In this document: positions 59,869 to 64,000 of the stretch, in pieces
Position numbering within the stretch: the stretch's first letter is position 1
How the letters are laid out: the number at the start of each line of letters is the position of its first letter
NCBI GenBank assembly: GCA_030762895.1
Contig: CM061069.1
Location: forward strand, 103,495,923 to 103,559,922
Direction of reading: 5' to 3'
Length of the DNA stretch: 64,000 nt
From: Sophora flavescens
Lineage: Eukaryota > Streptophyta > Magnoliopsida > Fabales > Fabaceae
Notes under the pieces: generated by a model
Database searches by the model: none
The model's input: only the letters and a program-made list of their open reading frames with translations
What the model was told of the DNA's origin: nothing
Translations under genes and position numbers: made by a program

Positions 59869-62800
59869 ATGACTGAAAATGCTGACCTCGTTGCAAACAA
59901 TGCTGCTATCAACAATGCAGCCCTCACCAATCTATCGAATCCCTACTATACTCATCCAAATGAGAATCCTGGAGTAGTGTCTCAGGTGCTCAATGGTGGA
60001 AATTACCACTCATGGTCGCGTGCTATGCTTCTTGCTTTGAAGACCAAGAAAAAGGTCAAATTTGTAGATGGTTCTTTACCTCGCCCTGCTCTTGATGATC
60101 CCAATTTCACTCTATGGGATCATTGTAATACCTTGGTGGTTTCATGGCTTCATCACTCTCTTGATCCAGAAGTCTTGCAGACCATCATGTGGATGGAAAA
60201 TGCTTCGGATATTTGGAATACTCTCAAGAAACGTTACTACCAAGGGGATGTTTTTCGAATCAGTGACTTGCAAGAAGAGATTTATCTGCTCAAACAAGGT
60301 GATGCCACTATTACCAATTACTTTACAAAATTGAAAGGATTAATCGAAGAATTGGACAATTTTCGCCCTATTCCTTCATGCACCTGTCTTTGTAGTCATG
60401 CATTCTATCAACTCATTCTCATTGTTAAGAGTTACAGGGAAGGTGACTATGTGATTAGGTTCTTAAGGGGCCTCAATGAACAATATTCCGCTGTTAGGTC
60501 CAATATAATGATGATGGACCCTCTTCCTGATTTAGACAAAGTCTTTTCTGTTCTCATTCAACAAGAAAGGCAACTAGTTCTTCAATTTGATGATTCTCGA
60601 GTTTTAGCTCAATTGGATACCAACACTGGTACTTCTGGCAGAGGTAGAGGTCGTGGAGGCCAATCCTCTGGTGACCGAGGCAGAGGTAGAAGCACCAAAA
60701 TCTGCTCCTATTGTAACAGATCAGGTCATATGGTTGACACGTGCTACAAAAAGCATGGTTATCCTCCTCACTTGCAAAGAGGGGGCACCATCAACCAATA
60801 TTCCATGGATGATCACGAAATTGAAGATGATCTTCAGTCTCTTGGCCAGAAAGAAATACCAGCAGATGCTACATCAGTAGCCTTCACACCAGAACAACAT
60901 AAGGACCTCCTTTCTCTGCTGCAGCAAACCCCTCAAGTTTCCTCTTCCCACACCACTAATCAATTGGTTAGTTCTTATAAGGATGGCAACTCAGGTATAA
61001 TCTGTGCTACTCTTCCTGCTTATAGTTCCAAAGTAAACTCTTGGGTTCTTGATAGTGGAGCTACTGATCATGTGTGTTTTTCCAAAACCAATTTTCAATG
61101 CCTTAGACAAATCAGACCTATACTTGTTAAATTGCCCGATGGCTCTCGTATTCAAACCAACATGGCAGGAACCATATTTTTTACTGAATAGTTCTATATC
61201 ACTGATGTTTTGTACATTCCTTCATTTACCTTTAATTTGATTTCAGTTTCCAAACTAATTGCAAACCTTCATTGTTGTCTAAAGTTTCACCCTGCTGGTT
61301 GTTCCATACAGGACAACTCCTCCTTGAGGACGATTGGAGCAGCTGAATTGAGAGCTGGCTTGTACGTCTTATCCTCTCCAACAAGTCACCTTTCCCACAT
61401 TTGTAACATCAATACCGTTTTCTTCGTTAAATGTAATGTTTGGCATAATAGGTTAGGCCATCCCTCTCATGAAAAACTTGTCCAAATGAATAAATTGTAT
61501 TCTTCCATAGATTGTACAAACTCTTGTATCCCTTGTGACACTTGTCACTTTGCAAAACAAAAAAGATTACCTTTTCCTGATAGCACTACAAATTCCTCCA
61601 AGTGTTTTGATTTGTTGCACATGGATATATGGGGTCCTTTTGCACACCCCTCCTTACTTGGTCATAAATATTTTCTTACCATTGTTGATGACAAAAGTAG
61701 ATATACATGGATCATTTTTCTAAAGTTAAAATCAGAAGTTTCAAATCATATCAAACATTTCATATCCATGATTGAAACTCAGTTTTCTGCCAAAGTTAAA
61801 AGCATTAGATCGGATAATGGCCCTGAATTTGCCTTGCAAAGCTTCTATGATTCTCAAGGCATTATCCATCAAACTTCCTGTGTAGAAACACCCCAACAAA
61901 ATGGGGTGGCAGAACGAAAACACCAACATCTTCTTGCTGTGGCCAAAGCATTACTTTTTCATGCCAACCTGCCTAAAATTTTTTGGACACAGACCATATC
62001 ACAAGCTGTCCATATCATAAACAAACTGCCAACTCGATTCCTAGGTCAAAAATCTCCACATAAGGCTCTGTTTAACTACACACCATCCATCAATACTTTG
62101 AAAGTATTTGGATGTTTATGTTATGCCTCCACACTGAAGGCCAACAGGAAAAAGTTTGATCTTAGAGCAAGAAAATGCATCTATCTAGGTGTAAGATCAG
62201 GTGTCAAAGGCCATTTACTCTTTGACCTCAATACAAGAGAACTTCTTGTCTCCAGAGATGTCATATTCTATGAAAATACCCTCCCTTACTTAAATAATCA
62301 TTCATCACCATCTGTTGTTTCAACACAGCCTATAAGGCATGTCCCTCCATCATCTCCATATGACTATCTACTTGACACATCTCACCCACCCAATCCTCCT
62401 TCACTCGAGCCATCAATGTCTGAACCACATCATTCTCTCTTACCCCAATCCCCTCCCCGCAGATCACAAAGACAGAAACAACCTCCCTCTTACCTTAAAG
62501 ACTACCACTGTTCTTTGTTCTGCACCATCAGGTACCCTATTTGCAATTACATCTCTTATCACAATCTTTCACAATATCACAAGCACTTTACTCTAAATGT
62601 ATCATCACATCTTGAACCTACTAGTTTTAGGGATGCTATATGTCATGAAAGTTGGAAACAGGCTATCCAATCTGAATTATCATCTCTTATTAAGACTAAC
62701 ACTTGGCAGCTTACACCTTTACCCCCAATAAGAAGCCAGTTGGTTGCAAATGGGTGTTCAAGTTAAAATTCAAAGCTGATGGCTCAATTGATAAACACAA

Positions 62801-63999
62801 GGCTCGATTGGTAGCCAAGGGTTTCACACAAACTGCTGGTTTGGACTACATTGAAACCTTCAGTCCGGTTGTGAAGATGACAACAGTGAGACTTGTGTTA
62901 TCACTAGCTGCTTCCCAGGGTTGGTATCTCCATCAACATGATGTCAACACTGCCTTTTTGCATGGTGATTTGAATGAGGAAGTGTATATGAAGGTTCCAC
63001 CAGGATTGAAAGTTGACAATCCAGCTCTAGTTTGCAAATTGCAAAGGTCACTATATGGCTTGAAACAAGCCAGCAGACAGTGGAATGCCAAGCTCACTTC
63101 TACCTTACTTGATTCAGGATTCCAACAATCCAAGGCCGATTATTCCCTTTTCACCAAAAGATCCTCCACTGGCCTCACTATTATCCTTGTTTATGTTGAT
63201 GACTTGGTGCTCACGGGGACTGATCTTACTGAAATCCAACAACTGAAGCACTTACTGGATACCAGATTCAGCATTAAAGACATTGGCATGCTAAAATACT
63301 TCCTTGGTTTCGAAGTAGCTCAATCAAACTCAGGCATTGCCTTATATCAAAGGAAATACTGTCTTGATCTCCTAGAAGACACTGGTCTGCTTGCTGCCAA
63401 ACCTTCCTCCACACCTATGGATACCACATTGAAGCTTCAGAAATCTTCTGGTGCTCCTCTTTCTGATCCAACCATTTACAGAAGACTTGTAGGCCGCCTA
63501 CTATATCTTACTCATACAAGGCCTGACATTTGCTATGTTGTTGGAAGATTGAGTCAATATTTGCAAACTCCAACATGCTCATATGCAAGCTGCTCAACAT
63601 ACTCTCAAATACCTCAAAGGAGCTCCTGGCAAAGGACTATTCTTCTCTTCCTCATCCTCCACTTCTTTAACTGGTTTCAGTGACTCGGATTGGGGGGCCT
63701 GCCCCGACACTCGAAGATCCATAACAGGGTTCTGTTTCTACCTAGGCACTTCCTTAATCTCTTGGAAAAGTAAGAAACAATCCATTATTTCCAGGTCATC
63801 CTCAGAGGCTGAGTACAGGGCTCTAGCCCAAGCCTCCTGCGAAGCACAATGGCTGTTGTTCCTATTGAAAGATCTTCACATTGAGCACCCCAAGCCAGTT
63901 GTTCTATATTGTGATAATCAAGCTGCCTTGCACATCGCAGCCAACCCTGTCTTCCTTGAGCGTACAAAGCACATAGAAATGGTTTGCCATGTGGTCTGA
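59869..63999 (+). pseudogene. Copia gag-pol polyprotein with two stops and two frameshifts
   Basis: ATG 59869 begins MTENADLVANN. Gag has GNYHSWSRAMLLALKTKKK and a CCHC knuckle CSYCNRSGHMVDTC (60702-60743). Protease has VLDSGATDH (61045-61071). A TAG at 61189-61191 interrupts the same frame. Integrase has WHNRLGHPSHEKL with CDTCH (HHCC), MDIWGPF, SDNGPEF and NGVAERKHQ (the DDE set). A frameshift lies at the C run 62722-62726. Reverse transcriptase has KHKARLVAKGF, DVNTAFLHGDL and YVDD (63192-63203). A second frameshift lies near 63573-63583. RNase H has SDSDWGACPDTRRS, SSSEAEYRALA and YCDNQAALHIA, then a TGA at 63997-63999 within the ERTKHIE region. All domains are present, so decay is young. 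Copia lineage was not determined. Confidence 0.92.
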
Positions 64000-64000
64000 G

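Larger units (their letters stand above)
59385..64000 (+). mobile_element. Ty1/copia retrotransposon, 3' end beyond window
   Basis: It has a short LTR, an initiator-Met primer site, then gag, protease, integrase, reverse transcriptase and RNase H in copia order. The 3' LTR and right TSD are outside the window. Left flank is a T run, so its TSD cannot be set. Confidence 0.93.

Overview
This is plant nuclear DNA, most likely from a eudicot with a repeat-rich genome. Nearly all of it is transposable elements nested inside one another: Ty3/gypsy-type LTR elements with very long LTRs, an Athila-type element primed by tRNA-Asp, Cassandra miniature elements carrying 5S rRNA sequence, a complete CACTA transposon, a 5'-truncated LINE and a Ty1/copia element. 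I see no intact host protein-coding gene and nothing bacterial. The species cannot be named from what is here.

Layout, left to right. 1-3779 plus 14190-14318 is one reverse-strand gypsy LTR (T0). It is interrupted by a complete element T1 (3780-14184), which has 4.0-kb LTRs, TSD TGACT and only 2.4 kb of decayed interior. 14319-16057 holds a truncated LTR of a second family (called G) and a scrap of reverse-strand gag. 16063-32545 is one forward G-type solo LTR, with TSD GATGT at 16058-16062 and 32546-32550. It is expanded to 16.5 kb by a CACTA transposon (17138-27684, TSD CAT) and by another, reverse-strand solo LTR (28262-31111). The solo LTR sits inside the second gag zinc knuckle of a reverse-strand G element, whose gag and 5' LTR follow to the right.

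31160-42238 and 42239-54574 are two copies of an 11-kb tandem segmental duplication. Each copy carries the end of the forward LTR, gag(-), LTR(-), a Cassandra element and a 5.2-kb Athila-type non-autonomous element (E1 or E2). The joint shows 3 bp of microhomology (CTT). The second copy later received a 1.2-kb solo LTR (42745-43970).

54127-55650 holds LTR pieces in inverted arrangement and a long TA microsatellite. 55651-59384 is AT-rich, lower-copy-looking DNA. It has a housekeeping-type promoter signature near 56.6 kb, but no gene I can trace. 59385-64000 is a Ty1/copia element running off the right edge, nearly complete in domain content but broken by two stops and two frameshifts.

The CACTA element shows the most biology. 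It has 30-bp terminal inverted repeats, subterminal hairpins, a TNP2 transposase pseudogene split by the LINE, and a second gene with a Ulp1-like protease domain whose catalytic Cys is Tyr. It also holds a captured exon of a plastid acyl-activating enzyme (AAE15/AAE16 type). The two observations I consider least explained are a 222-residue, non-gag-like ORF in the gag position of E1 and E2, and clusters of CG-rich palindromes placed just upstream of the TATA box in LTRs of several families, each with its own palindrome core.
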